This document shows, one piece after another, positions 37,520 through 46,978 of a DNA stretch of 49,568 nt. A model generated the notes under the pieces. It saw only the letters and a program-made list of their open reading frames with translations. It was not told the DNA's origin and did not search any database. Location of the stretch: positions 1 through 49,568 of the forward strand of contig NZ_JAVBXR010000123.1 of NCBI RefSeq assembly GCF_030824455.1, given 5' to 3'. Numbering within the stretch: the first letter of the stretch is position 1; every line of letters starts with the position of its first letter. This DNA comes from Desulfobulbus sp. GTDB taxonomy: Bacteria; Desulfobacterota; Desulfobulbia; Desulfobulbales; Desulfobulbaceae. A program made the translations under genes and the position numbers.

Positions 37520-37561
37520 CCTGCCTCCGTGGGATTTTCCGCTCTGAATGGGTATAGGGGA

Positions 37562-37595
37562 ACTGTTGTGCAACAGTTGCTTACAAGTTTGTAAA
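37562..37595. promoter_or_regulatory. Twin palindromes upstream of pckG
   Basis: AACTGTTG-TG-CAACAGTT (37562-37579) and TTACAA-GT-TTGTAA (37582-37595) lie two bases apart, about 45-75 bases upstream of the pckG ATG. Both have symmetric arms with 2-base centres, as expected for dimeric repressor sites. They may overlap the pckG promoter, for which no good -35/-10 pair was seen. Confidence 0.5.
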
Positions 37596-37710
37596 CCTCG
37601 ATATTTAGCTCGATTTTTTAGAATACGCAAACAGGAATGCACTTTTTTTGAGTTTTTCCCGGCACGCCCGAGGTCAGTCGGCGCAGGGCGGGAGGAACGC
37701 GGCGAAAAAA

Positions 37711-37743
37711 GCGAGGGAAAGGCGAGGGAAAGGCGAGGGAAAA
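37711..37743. repeat. 11-bp tandem repeat x3
   Basis: GCGAGGGAAAG at 37711-37721 and 37722-37732, then GCGAGGGAAAA at 37733-37743. Intergenic, between pckG and the end of pyk. Confidence 0.85.
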
Positions 37744-37862
37744 GGCAGGGGATGTGCAGCGATTTTAAAGCGTTGTATGGCGCAATTCAAGCGCTGCGGC
37801 GCCACGTTATTGCCTGGCTTTGCCTTGCCAAAGAGGAGAAGAAACGGCGACGCTTCGGGGCC

Positions 37863-39308
<1,446 letters not shown>

Positions 39309-39349
39309 GGGATCTCCTTGCATGTGTGCTGTCACTGTAAAGCGTTGCC

Positions 39350-39763
39350 TCAGACCCGCTGCGTCATGTCGCCCAGGGACTGATCCATGGAGGCGCGCAA
39401 CCGCTCCTCAATGGGCACGGCGTTGCCGTCGGCGTCAATCTTGACGTAGACGATGCGGGTTGAGCAGACCAGCTCCTCCAGCTCCTTTTCAAAATCAAAC
39501 CGCCGGGCCTCCACATCAATGGTCAGCGAGGTGTTGCCGATCTTGTACACCCGGGCGTAGATGCGGACATGATGGCTGATTTTGACCGGCCGCCGGAATA
39601 GAACCTCCTCCATTTTCAGGGTGACCATGGCCGGCGCGCGGCAGAGATAGCCGGCAAAGGCCGCCCCGGCCTCGTCCAGCCAGGAGAGCATGGTGCCGCC
39701 GAACAGGTTGCCGTTGAGGCCGATCTCGCTGGTGCGACAAATCTTGGTTGCAACGTAGTGCAT
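39350..39763 (-). CDS. Hotdog-fold acyl-CoA thioesterase (YciA-like)
   Basis: 137 residues. Hotdog core: EIGLNGNLFGGTMLSWLDEA with the catalytic Asp/Glu region of YciA/BACH-type enzymes, then MVTLKMEEVLFRRPVKISHH and IGNTSLTIDVEARR. The family hydrolyses acyl-CoA esters; chain-length preference cannot be read from sequence. Co-oriented with pyk after a 41-base gap and divergent from radA. Confidence 0.88.
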   Translation of the reverse strand: MHYVATKICRTSEIGLNGNLFGGTMLSWLDEAGAAFAGYLCRAPAMVTLKMEEVLFRRPVKISHHVRIYARVYKIGNTSLTIDVEARRFDFEKELEELVCSTRIVYVKIDADGNAVPIEERLRASMDQSLGDMTQRV

Positions 39764-40050
39764 GGGAACTCCGTGGGGGAAAGTATTCGACCGTTTGCCA
39801 ACCCGGCAACACTACGCGGTCGAGATTGGGAAACGGTTTGTTTTTGGTCAGGGAAAGATCCGGCGGAACGAACCGGCAAGCGGCCGCGCCCCGCCCCGGC
39901 GAACGCCTTGCGCCGCCCGGCGTCGCGGAGTATAAGGCCATGATACGAGCGCCAAGGAAAAAATCCACGGAAAAACAGGCCACGCCGCCTTGCCGGCGCC
40001 GCCCCTCTTGCCCTGAACCTTTGCCAGACACTGGTCACTGCGGAACCAAC

Positions 40051-41418
40051 ATGCAACCACCGAAAAAAGACGCCCTGCTCTTTGTCTGCGGCCAATGCGG
40101 CTTTGAAAGCCGCAAATGGCTGGGACGCTGCCCCGATTGCGGGGCCTGGGACAGCCTCACCGAACAGAAAAAACAGATCAGCGTCCGCCACGGCCGCAAG
40201 GCGGCCACCGCCCAACCGCTCACCGCGACGGGCGAGGAGGAGTGCGTTCGCCTGGTGACCGCCATCGGCGAGATGGACCGGGTGCTGGGCGGCGGCATCG
40301 TGCCCGGCTCCCTGGTGCTGATCGGCGGCGATCCGGGCATCGGCAAATCGACCCTGATCCTGCAGCTGCTCTCCTCGCTGGCGGCCAAGCAGATGAAGGT
40401 GTTGTACGTCACCGGCGAGGAATCGGTGCGCCAGATCCGCATGCGGGCCAGCCGGCTCAACATCAAGGACGAGGCAATCTACATCTCCACTGAAAACTGC
40501 GTCGAGGCGATTGTCGATCTGGCCGCGAAGATGCAGCCGGCCCTGCTGGCGGTGGATTCGATTCAGACGGTGTTCAGCGAGGAGGTGGGTTCGGCGCCTG
40601 GTTCGGTCACCCAGGTGCGGGAGGCCACGGCCCGCCTGCTGGCGCTGGCCAAGTCCAGCCATCTGCCGATCCTCCTGGTGGGCCACGTCACCAAGGACGG
40701 GGCCATTGCCGGCCCCCGGGTGCTGGAACACATGGTGGACACCGTGCTCTATTTCGAGGGGGATCGGGGCCAGGTTTTTCGCATCCTGCGCACGGTGAAA
40801 AACCGATTCGGTTCCACCAATGAAATCGGGGTGTTTGAGATGAAGGAGAGCGGCCTGGCCGGGGTCGACAACCCCTCGGCGCTGTTTCTTGCCGAGCGGC
40901 CGGTCAACGTGCCGGGATCGGTGGTCATGCCCAGCGTCGAGGGCACCCGGCCCATCCTGGTGGAGGTGCAGGCCCTGGTCAGTCGTTCAAGCCTGGGTAC
41001 GGCGCGGCGCACCGCCATTGGCGCCGACCCCCAGCGCCTGGCCCTGCTCACCGCTGTTTTGGAGAAAAAACTGGGGGTGACCCTGTTTGATCACGATATT
41101 TTTTTGAATATTGCCGGCGGCATTCGCATCGACGAGCCGGCCTTGGATCTGGGGGTGGTCGCAGCCCTGTTGTCGAGCTTTTTTGAAAAACCCATAGATC
41201 CCTTCACCGTGGTCTGCGGCGAGATCGGCCTAGCCGGCGAGGTCCGGGCCGTGGGGCAGATGGAGATGCGGTTACGCGAGGCCGGCCGGCTTGGCTTCAA
41301 GACCTTCCTCATGCCCGAATCCTCGACCCGTCAGGTCCAGGGCAAGGCCAAGGAAGGGATGAAAATCCTGCCGGTGCGGACAGTGGCGGAACTGGCTGAT
41401 CGGTTGTTCAAGCCGTGA
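40051..41418 (+). CDS. radA: DNA repair protein RadA (Sms)
   Basis: 455 residues from ATG 40051, normal for RadA; the open frame continues upstream to 39748 but lacks family likeness. RadA is a RecA-like DnaB-type helicase that processes recombination intermediates. The N-terminal C4 zinc finger is FVCGQCGFESRKWLGRCPDC, and Walker A is GGDPGIGKSTLILQL. The RadA-specific KNRFGSTNEIGVFEM motif is present. The C-terminal Lon-protease-like domain (about 290-450) contains FLNIAGGIRIDEPALDLGV. Confidence 0.96.
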   Translation: MQPPKKDALLFVCGQCGFESRKWLGRCPDCGAWDSLTEQKKQISVRHGRKAATAQPLTATGEEECVRLVTAIGEMDRVLGGGIVPGSLVLIGGDPGIGKSTLILQLLSSLAAKQMKVLYVTGEESVRQIRMRASRLNIKDEAIYISTENCVEAIVDLAAKMQPALLAVDSIQTVFSEEVGSAPGSVTQVREATARLLALAKSSHLPILLVGHVTKDGAIAGPRVLEHMVDTVLYFEGDRGQVFRILRTVKNRFGSTNEIGVFEMKESGLAGVDNPSALFLAERPVNVPGSVVMPSVEGTRPILVEVQALVSRSSLGTARRTAIGADPQRLALLTAVLEKKLGVTLFDHDIFLNIAGGIRIDEPALDLGVVAALLSSFFEKPIDPFTVVCGEIGLAGEVRAVGQMEMRLREAGRLGFKTFLMPESSTRQVQGKAKEGMKILPVRTVAELADRLFKP

Positions 41419-41639
41419 CGCAGAGCGCAGGGAGGAGTTGCCGCGCGCCAACAATGGACACCGGCTCGCTGTGTTCCTCGTGGCAGTACCTTGCCAGGAG
41501 CAGATAGGTGATCAGCCCGGAAATCTCCGCGCCTTTAGCTGTCGCTGTCGCAAATTTAATCCTTCATCGTTTCCACTTTCAACCTTCTGTTGCCGGATGG
41601 CGACTGCGGAATAAACAATTTCAACAAATCCACCGCAAC

Positions 41640-42773
41640 CTAAACCGCCAGGTTGTTGCCCAGGCAGGCGCCGGTTTCCAGGGCGGCGCGAATCCAGGGA
41701 TGATCGAGCGGCACCACCTTGCGTTTGCCGACCACGTCGGCGAGGTCCACCAACTCGGTGGACTCGCCCTTGACCGCCACCATGCAGCCAAAGCGCCGTT
41801 CTTCAATGGCCGCGACGCAGGCGGCGCCCAAGCGGGTGGCGAGGATGCGGTCGGTGGCGGTGGGCGTGCCGCCGCGTTGCAGATGGCCCAGGATGGTGAC
41901 CCGGCTTTCCAGCCCGGTCAGGGCCTCCAGTTGACCCGACAACCGCAGGGTGTTGGTGGTGTGGTTGGTCTGGAAGGCCTCCAGGGCGGCGATGACTTTC
42001 TTCTGCTTTTTCTCGTCCTTGGTCGCCAGTTTTTTCTCTTTCAATTGCGCCAGTTCCTTGGCGTCCTCCTGCGACAGCGCCCCTTCCGAAACCGCGACAA
42101 TACTGAAATTTTTGCCCCGGTGGCGGCGTCTGCGGATGGCTTCGGCCACCTGATTGACGTCGTAGGGAATCTCCGGAATGAGGATGACGTCGGCGCCGCT
42201 GGCCACGCCTGCGCCCAGTCCCAGCCAGCCGGTGTTATGGCCCATGATCTCGACCACGATGATCCGGTGGTGGCTGTGGGCGGTGGAATGGAGGCGGTCG
42301 ATGGCGTCGGTGGCAATGGACAGGGCGGTGTCGAAGCCGAAGGTGATGTCGGTCATGGCCACGTCGTTGTCGATGGTCTTGGGTAGGGTGAGCACGTTCA
42401 TCCCGGCCTGGGCCAAGCGATAGGCGTTTTTCTGGGTGCCGCCGCCGCCGATGCAGATCAGGGCCTCCAGGTTGTGGCGATGGTAGTTGTCGAGCATCAC
42501 TTCGGTCATGTCCTGGACCTTGGAGCCCACCGGCATCTTGTGAGGTTTGTCGCGGCTGGTGCCGAGGATGGTGCCGCCCAGGGTAAGGATGCCGGAGAGA
42601 ATCTCGCCCTCCAGGTGCACGGTGCGGTTTTCCATCAGGCCGCGAAAGCCGTCGCGAAAGCCAATCGCCTGCATGTTGTAGGCGTTCAGGGCGCTCTTGC
42701 CGATGGCCCGGATGGCCGCGTTCAAGCCGGGGCTGTCGCCGCCCGCCGTCAGCACGCCAATGCATTTTCCCAT
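41640..42773 (-). CDS. pfkA: 6-phosphofructokinase, atypical donor motif
   Basis: 377 residues, longer than E. coli PfkA (320). Phosphorylates fructose-6-phosphate. N-terminal [19 protein letters not shown]; substrate site [50 protein letters not shown]. The phosphoryl-donor loop reads [11 protein letters not shown]: glycine stands where ATP enzymes have the Mg-binding Asp (GGDG). The Lys in PKTIDND is typical of PPi-dependent or group III enzymes (ATP enzymes have PGTIDND). An insertion of about 45 charged residues (near 235-280) follows [15 protein letters not shown] versus PPi use is therefore uncertain. Divergent from pstC. Confidence 0.88.
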   Translation of the reverse strand: MGKCIGVLTAGGDSPGLNAAIRAIGKSALNAYNMQAIGFRDGFRGLMENRTVHLEGEILSGILTLGGTILGTSRDKPHKMPVGSKVQDMTEVMLDNYHRHNLEALICIGGGGTQKNAYRLAQAGMNVLTLPKTIDNDVAMTDITFGFDTALSIATDAIDRLHSTAHSHHRIIVVEIMGHNTGWLGLGAGVASGADVILIPEIPYDVNQVAEAIRRRRHRGKNFSIVAVSEGALSQEDAKELAQLKEKKLATKDEKKQKKVIAALEAFQTNHTTNTLRLSGQLEALTGLESRVTILGHLQRGGTPTATDRILATRLGAACVAAIEERRFGCMVAVKGESTELVDLADVVGKRKVVPLDHPWIRAALETGACLGNNLAV

Positions 42774-42832
42774 GTGCTCTCCTTATAGGTGCAATTTTAC
42801 GGTCGCCGCATGCAACCGGCTCCTGACCTGTT

Positions 42833-42904
42833 CTTAACCATAACAAAACCAAGGGCGCAATAATCCTCATCAAACCCTAACAAACGTCGAACCCGCCCTT
42901 AACA
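42833..42904 (+). promoter_or_regulatory. Pho-box-like half-site arrays upstream of pstC
   Basis: Seven-base units with AAC in a fixed place recur every 11 bp. The first array is CTTAACC (42833-42839) and CAAAACC (42844-42850). The second is CCTAACA (42876-42882), TCGAACC (42887-42893) and CTTAACA (42898-42904). Units of 7 plus 4-base spacers are the known layout of PhoB/PhoP boxes. The array ends 64 bases before the pstC ATG, in the region shared with divergent pfkA. Confidence 0.65.
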
Positions 42905-42968
42905 GAGCGCCGGTAACGTACCCACATGTGCAGGCGAGATGGTCTCGCCGCCAATTTGTGGAGTGTTC

Positions 42969-44354
42969 ATGCCGCCCTTGTTGCTTGTTTCCCTTGTTCT
43001 CGCCCTGTCGACCCTGGCCTTCTGGCAGGGAAAACGACGGGCCTTTGCCCTGTCCACCCAGGCCTCCAGTGTGAAAATGCACTCCCGGCCCGGCTATTAC
43101 GGCATGCTCGCCGCCCTGTGGTGCGCCCTGCCGGCGCTGACCATTGTGGTGGTCTGGCAGTTGGCCGCCGATTCCCTGCTCACCCGGATGGCCATGGACG
43201 GCGTTGCCGCCGCCAAGGGCGCGCTCACCCCGGATCAGGTGAATCTGCTGGTCAACGACATGCGCAATCTGGTGACCGGCAGCGTGGTCGACAGTCAGAT
43301 TGATCCCCTGTTGCAGGCCGCCGCCGACCGCTACTCCGGCATGCTCCGCATCAGCCACATGGCCCTGGCGGTGGTGGCGCTGGTTACGGCCGCGGTAGGC
43401 GCCTATCTTGTCCATGCGCGGATCAAGCCCAGCCTGCGGGCCCGCAATCAGGTGGAACTGGTGATTGAGGTGATCCTCACCCTCTGCTCCACCTTTGCGG
43501 TGTTCATCACCATCGGCATCGTCTTGTCGGTGCTGTTTGAGTCGATCCGTTTTTTTCAGCAGATTCCGTTTTTTGATTTCCTCTTCGGCCTCAAATGGAG
43601 CCCGCAGATGGCCATCCGGGCCGATCAGGCCGGCAGCTCCGGCAGTTTCGGGGCGGTCCCAGTGCTGATGGGCACCTTTCTCATCTCCGGCATTGCCATG
43701 GCCATTGCCGTGCCTTTTGGCCTGATGTCGGCCATTTATCTCTCCGAATACGCCGGCCCGAAATTCCGCGCCACCGTCAAGCCCCTACTGGAGATCTTAG
43801 CCGGCGTGCCCACCGTGGTCTATGGTTTTTTCGCCGCCCTGGTGGTGGCCCCGTTCATCCGCGACCTGGGGGTGATGACCGGCCTTTCGGTTTCTTCGGA
43901 AAGCGCCCTGGCCGCAGGCCTAGTCATGGGCATCATGATCATTCCCTTTGTCAGCTCGCTCTCCGACGACGTGATCAACGCCGTGCCCCAGGCCATGCGC
44001 GACGGCTCCTACGGTCTGGGCGCCACCAAGAGCGAGACCATCAAGCTGGTGATCCTGCCCGCCGCCCTGCCGGGCATTGTCGGCTCGATCCTGCTGGCGG
44101 TGTCGCGGGCCATCGGCGAAACCATGATCGTGGTCATGGCCGCCGGCCTGGCCGCCAACCTGACCGTCAATCCCCTGCAGGCGGTGACCACTGTGACCGT
44201 GCAGATCGTCACCCTGCTGGTCGGCGATCAGGAGTTCGACAGCCCCAAGACCCTGGCCGCCTTTGCCCTGGGCATGCTGCTGTTTGTCGTCACCCTGGCG
44301 CTCAACGTCGTCGCCCTCTATGTGGTGCGCAAATACCGTGAAGAATACGAATAA
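42969..44354 (+). CDS. pstC: Phosphate ABC transporter permease PstC, extended
   Basis: 461 residues from ATG 42969 (GGAG 6 bases upstream). One of two membrane subunits of the high-affinity phosphate importer. The C-terminal two-thirds is the normal permease with FGLMSAIYLSEYAGPKFRAT, the EILAGVPTVVYGFFAAL coupling segment and LGATKSETIKLVILPAALPG (EAA loop). The first about 180 residues, with two or three extra helices, an Ala-rich periplasmic stretch and a soluble segment, are an extension absent from E. coli PstC but known in several proteobacterial groups. Confidence 0.93.
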   Translation: MPPLLLVSLVLALSTLAFWQGKRRAFALSTQASSVKMHSRPGYYGMLAALWCALPALTIVVVWQLAADSLLTRMAMDGVAAAKGALTPDQVNLLVNDMRNLVTGSVVDSQIDPLLQAAADRYSGMLRISHMALAVVALVTAAVGAYLVHARIKPSLRARNQVELVIEVILTLCSTFAVFITIGIVLSVLFESIRFFQQIPFFDFLFGLKWSPQMAIRADQAGSSGSFGAVPVLMGTFLISGIAMAIAVPFGLMSAIYLSEYAGPKFRATVKPLLEILAGVPTVVYGFFAALVVAPFIRDLGVMTGLSVSSESALAAGLVMGIMIIPFVSSLSDDVINAVPQAMRDGSYGLGATKSETIKLVILPAALPGIVGSILLAVSRAIGETMIVVMAAGLAANLTVNPLQAVTTVTVQIVTLLVGDQEFDSPKTLAAFALGMLLFVVTLALNVVALYVVRKYREEYE

Positions 44355-44390
44355 CCGCCGGCGTCCATCACGCTGTCAAGGAAAGCCCCA

Positions 44391-45665
44391 ATGAGCGAAA
44401 ATCACCAAATCTCCACCATGGACCGGGTCAGCGTCGGCCTGGCCGCCCGCTACCGCAAGGAACGACGGTTCCGGTTGTTTGGCATCTCCGCCATCGTCGC
44501 CAGCCTGCTCTTTCTGGCGCTGCTCCTGGCCTCGATCACCGCCAAGGGCTACACCGCCTTCCGCCAAACCGAAGTTCTGCTCGACGTGTATCTCGACCCG
44601 GCCGTGCTCGACGTCCACAACCTGGCCACCGCCAATTACGCCGCCCTGGTGCGGGACGCCGCTCTGGCGCTTTTCTCGCAGGTCGAAAGCCGGCAGGACA
44701 AGCGCATTATCGGCAAGCTGATCAGCACCGGCGCCGCGTACCGGCTCCAGGACCTGGTGACGAGCAAGCCGGAACTGATCGGTTCCACCAGACCGATCTG
44801 GGTCCCGGCCGACGACGAGGTCGACATGTTCGTCAAGGGGCACATCCCCCGCGACGTCCCTGAAGCCGAACGGCGGGTCAGCGACAAACAGGCGTCCTGG
44901 ATCGATCAGTTGGTCGCCGCCGATCGTTTGAAGCTGAAATTCAACACCGCCTTTTTCCAGGCCGGCGACTCGCGCGAACCCGAACTGGCGGGCATCCGCG
45001 GCGCGGCGGCCGGCTCGATGTTCACCTTGGCGATTACCCTGCTGCTCAGTTTTCCCGTCGGCGTGGCCGCCGCCGTGTATCTGGAGGAGTTCGCGCCCAA
45101 GAACCGCTGGACCGATCTGATCGAGGTCAACATCAACAATCTGGCCGCCATTCCGTCGATTGTCTTTGGCTTGCTGGGCCTGGCGGTGTTCCTCAACTTC
45201 ATGAACCTGCCGCGTTCGGCCTCCCTGGTCGGCGGCCTGGTGCTGACCCTGATGACCCTGCCGACCATCATCATCGCCAGCCGGGCTTCCCTGAAATCGG
45301 TGCCGCCGTCGATCCGCGAGGCGGCCTTGGGCGTCGGGGCCTCGAAGATGCAGACCATCAGCCATCACATCCTGCCCCTGGCCATGCCGGGGATGATGAC
45401 CGGTGCCATCATTGGCATGGCAAGAGCCCTGGGCGAGACTGCGCCGCTGTTGATGATCGGCATGGTGGCCTTTATTGTCGACGTGCCCAACAGCTTCAGC
45501 GATCCGGCCACGGTGCTGCCGGTGCAAATCTTTCTTTGGGCCGATTCCCCGGAACGGGCCTTTGTCGAACGGACCTCGGCGGCGATCATGATCCTGCTCC
45601 TCCTACTGCTGGCCATGAACGCTGCCGCGGTCTTCCTGCGCAACAAATTTGAGCGTCGCTGGTAA
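44391..45665 (+). CDS. pstA: Phosphate ABC transporter permease PstA, extended
   Basis: 424 residues, longer than E. coli PstA (296). An N-terminal helix (about 30-50, ISAIVASLLFLALLLASITA) is followed by a periplasmic insert of about 150 residues before the permease core. Core signatures: FPVGVAAAVYLEEFAPKNRW, AAIPSIVFGLLGLAVFLNFM, and the EAA loop AALGVGASKMQTISHHILPL. It lies 36 bases after pstC. A second Pho-box array begins at its stop codon. Confidence 0.93.
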   Translation: MSENHQISTMDRVSVGLAARYRKERRFRLFGISAIVASLLFLALLLASITAKGYTAFRQTEVLLDVYLDPAVLDVHNLATANYAALVRDAALALFSQVESRQDKRIIGKLISTGAAYRLQDLVTSKPELIGSTRPIWVPADDEVDMFVKGHIPRDVPEAERRVSDKQASWIDQLVAADRLKLKFNTAFFQAGDSREPELAGIRGAAAGSMFTLAITLLLSFPVGVAAAVYLEEFAPKNRWTDLIEVNINNLAAIPSIVFGLLGLAVFLNFMNLPRSASLVGGLVLTLMTLPTIIIASRASLKSVPPSIREAALGVGASKMQTISHHILPLAMPGMMTGAIIGMARALGETAPLLMIGMVAFIVDVPNSFSDPATVLPVQIFLWADSPERAFVERTSAAIMILLLLLLAMNAAAVFLRNKFERRW

Positions 45666-45700
45666 CGCAACCAGAACGATTCGCTAACACAACACCAACA
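45661..45700 (+). promoter_or_regulatory. Pho-box-like array upstream of pstS
   Basis: Four AAC-containing 7-base units at exact 11-bp steps: GGTAACG (45661-45667), CAGAACG (45672-45678), GCTAACA (45683-45689) and ACCAACA (45694-45700). A TATTTT stretch at 45710-45715 could be the -10. The array overlaps the pstA stop and ends about 60 bases before the pstS ATG, so pstS probably has its own Pho-activated promoter. Confidence 0.65.
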
Positions 45701-45761
45701 ATGACACGCTATTTTTTCTTTCGTTGACCTTTTACCTCATTCTTACAAAGGAGATTCACCC

Positions 45762-46820
45762 ATGCAGAAATTCGCTCTTTCCCTGGCCACCGCCACCATG
45801 CTGATCGGAGCCGCCGCCACTTCAATGGCCGCAGACGGCCGCGATTACATTTCCGTTGTCGGCTCTTCCACGGTCTACCCCTTTTCCACCGCCGTAGCCG
45901 AGCAGTTCGGCAAGGCCACCAAATTCAAAACTCCGAAGATCGAATCCACCGGCACCGGCGGCGGCATCAAGCTGTTCTGCTCGGGCAGCGGCGTCGACAC
46001 CCCGGACATCGCCAACGCCTCCCGCCAGATCAAGAAGGCGGAGATTGAAACCTGCGCCAAGAACGGCGTGACCGAGATCGTTGAAGTCAAAGTCGGCTAT
46101 GACGGCATTGTCCTGGCCAACAGCAAAAAATCCGAGCAGTTCAAATTGAGCCGCAAGGATCTGTTCATGGCCCTGGCCAAGGAAGTGCCGAGCCCTGAAG
46201 GCGGCGACAAGTTGGTCGCCAACCCGTACAAAACCTGGAAGGAAGTCAACGACAAATTGCCTGCCGCCAAGATCGAGGTGCTCGGCCCGCCGCCTACCTC
46301 CGGCACCCGCGACGCCTTTGTGGAAATGGTCATGGATCACGGCTGCACCGCTTTTGAGTCGATCAAGGCCTTGAAATCAAAGGATGAAAAACAGTTTAAG
46401 GCTGTTTGCCAGACCGTGCGCGAAGACGGTGCCTTCATTGAGGCCGGCGAGAACGACAACCTGATCGTGCAGAAGCTTGAGGCCAACCCCAACAGCCTGG
46501 GCATCTTCGGCTTCAGCTTCCTGGATCAGAACGCCGACAAAATCCAGGCGTCGAGCATCGACGGTCAGGCTCCCACCTTTGAGACCATCGCCGACGGCAA
46601 ATACCCTGTTTCTCGTCCGCTTTTCATCTATGTGAAAAAAGCGCATGTCGGCGTGATTCCGGGCATCGCCGAGTACCTGGCCGAGTTCACCAGCGAGCGG
46701 GCTTGGAGCGAGGAAGGCTACCTGGCCGAGAAGGGTCTGATTCCTTCGCCGAAGAATGAGCGGAAAACCATTGCCGCCGACGCTAAGGCCCTGAACGTGA
46801 TCGTCAACAACAAGTTCTAA
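45762..46820 (+). CDS. pstS: Phosphate-binding periplasmic protein PstS
   Basis: 352 residues. A signal peptide (MQKFALSLATATMLIGAAAT, cleaved about SMA-AD) precedes the type II periplasmic binding protein that delivers phosphate to PstCA. Phosphate-site loops are visible: VVGSSTVYPFSTAVAEQFG, ESTGTGGGIKLFCSG and PPPTSGTRDAFVEM. A good ribosome site (AAAGGAG) lies 7 bases upstream. Gene order is pstC-A-S-B rather than the common S-C-A-B. Confidence 0.95.
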   Translation: MQKFALSLATATMLIGAAATSMAADGRDYISVVGSSTVYPFSTAVAEQFGKATKFKTPKIESTGTGGGIKLFCSGSGVDTPDIANASRQIKKAEIETCAKNGVTEIVEVKVGYDGIVLANSKKSEQFKLSRKDLFMALAKEVPSPEGGDKLVANPYKTWKEVNDKLPAAKIEVLGPPPTSGTRDAFVEMVMDHGCTAFESIKALKSKDEKQFKAVCQTVREDGAFIEAGENDNLIVQKLEANPNSLGIFGFSFLDQNADKIQASSIDGQAPTFETIADGKYPVSRPLFIYVKKAHVGVIPGIAEYLAEFTSERAWSEEGYLAEKGLIPSPKNERKTIAADAKALNVIVNNKF

Positions 46821-46917
46821 GCGACGCGGACCGTGCGCGACGTGCCTGAACGCCCCGAAGGATTGGTCGATTTGCGGCCGTCGGGCGAACACGGTTGAGC
46901 GCGGTTGAGATGCGCCA

Positions 46918-46949
46918 AAGAGCGGGCGGCGTGCATGCCGCCCGCTCTT
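46918..46949 (+). terminator. Intercistronic stem-loop between pstS and pstB
   Basis: AAGAGCGGGCGGC (46918-46930) pairs perfectly with GCCGCCCGCTCTT (46937-46949), a 13-bp stem with a GTGCAT loop. It lies about 100 bases after the pstS stop and 30 before the pstB start. With only a weak T stretch afterwards it may be a partial terminator or RNA-stability element that keeps PstS in excess of PstB. Confidence 0.65.
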
Positions 46950-46978
46950 GCCGATCTTTGGGGCGTGAGGGTGGAATA

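Larger units (their letters stand above)
37520..37862. other. Intergenic region between pckG and pyk
   Basis: 343 bases with no gene. The left part is the pckG upstream region with two palindromes (37562-37579 and 37582-37595). The centre carries an 11-bp tandem repeat (37711-37743). No T-run terminator for pyk is visible. Confidence 0.7.

Noticed and set aside
39748-40050. 101-residue upstream extension of radA
   Set aside because: Residues before MQPPKKDALLFVCGQCG are not RadA-like, and the segment holds the divergent thioesterase/radA promoter region.
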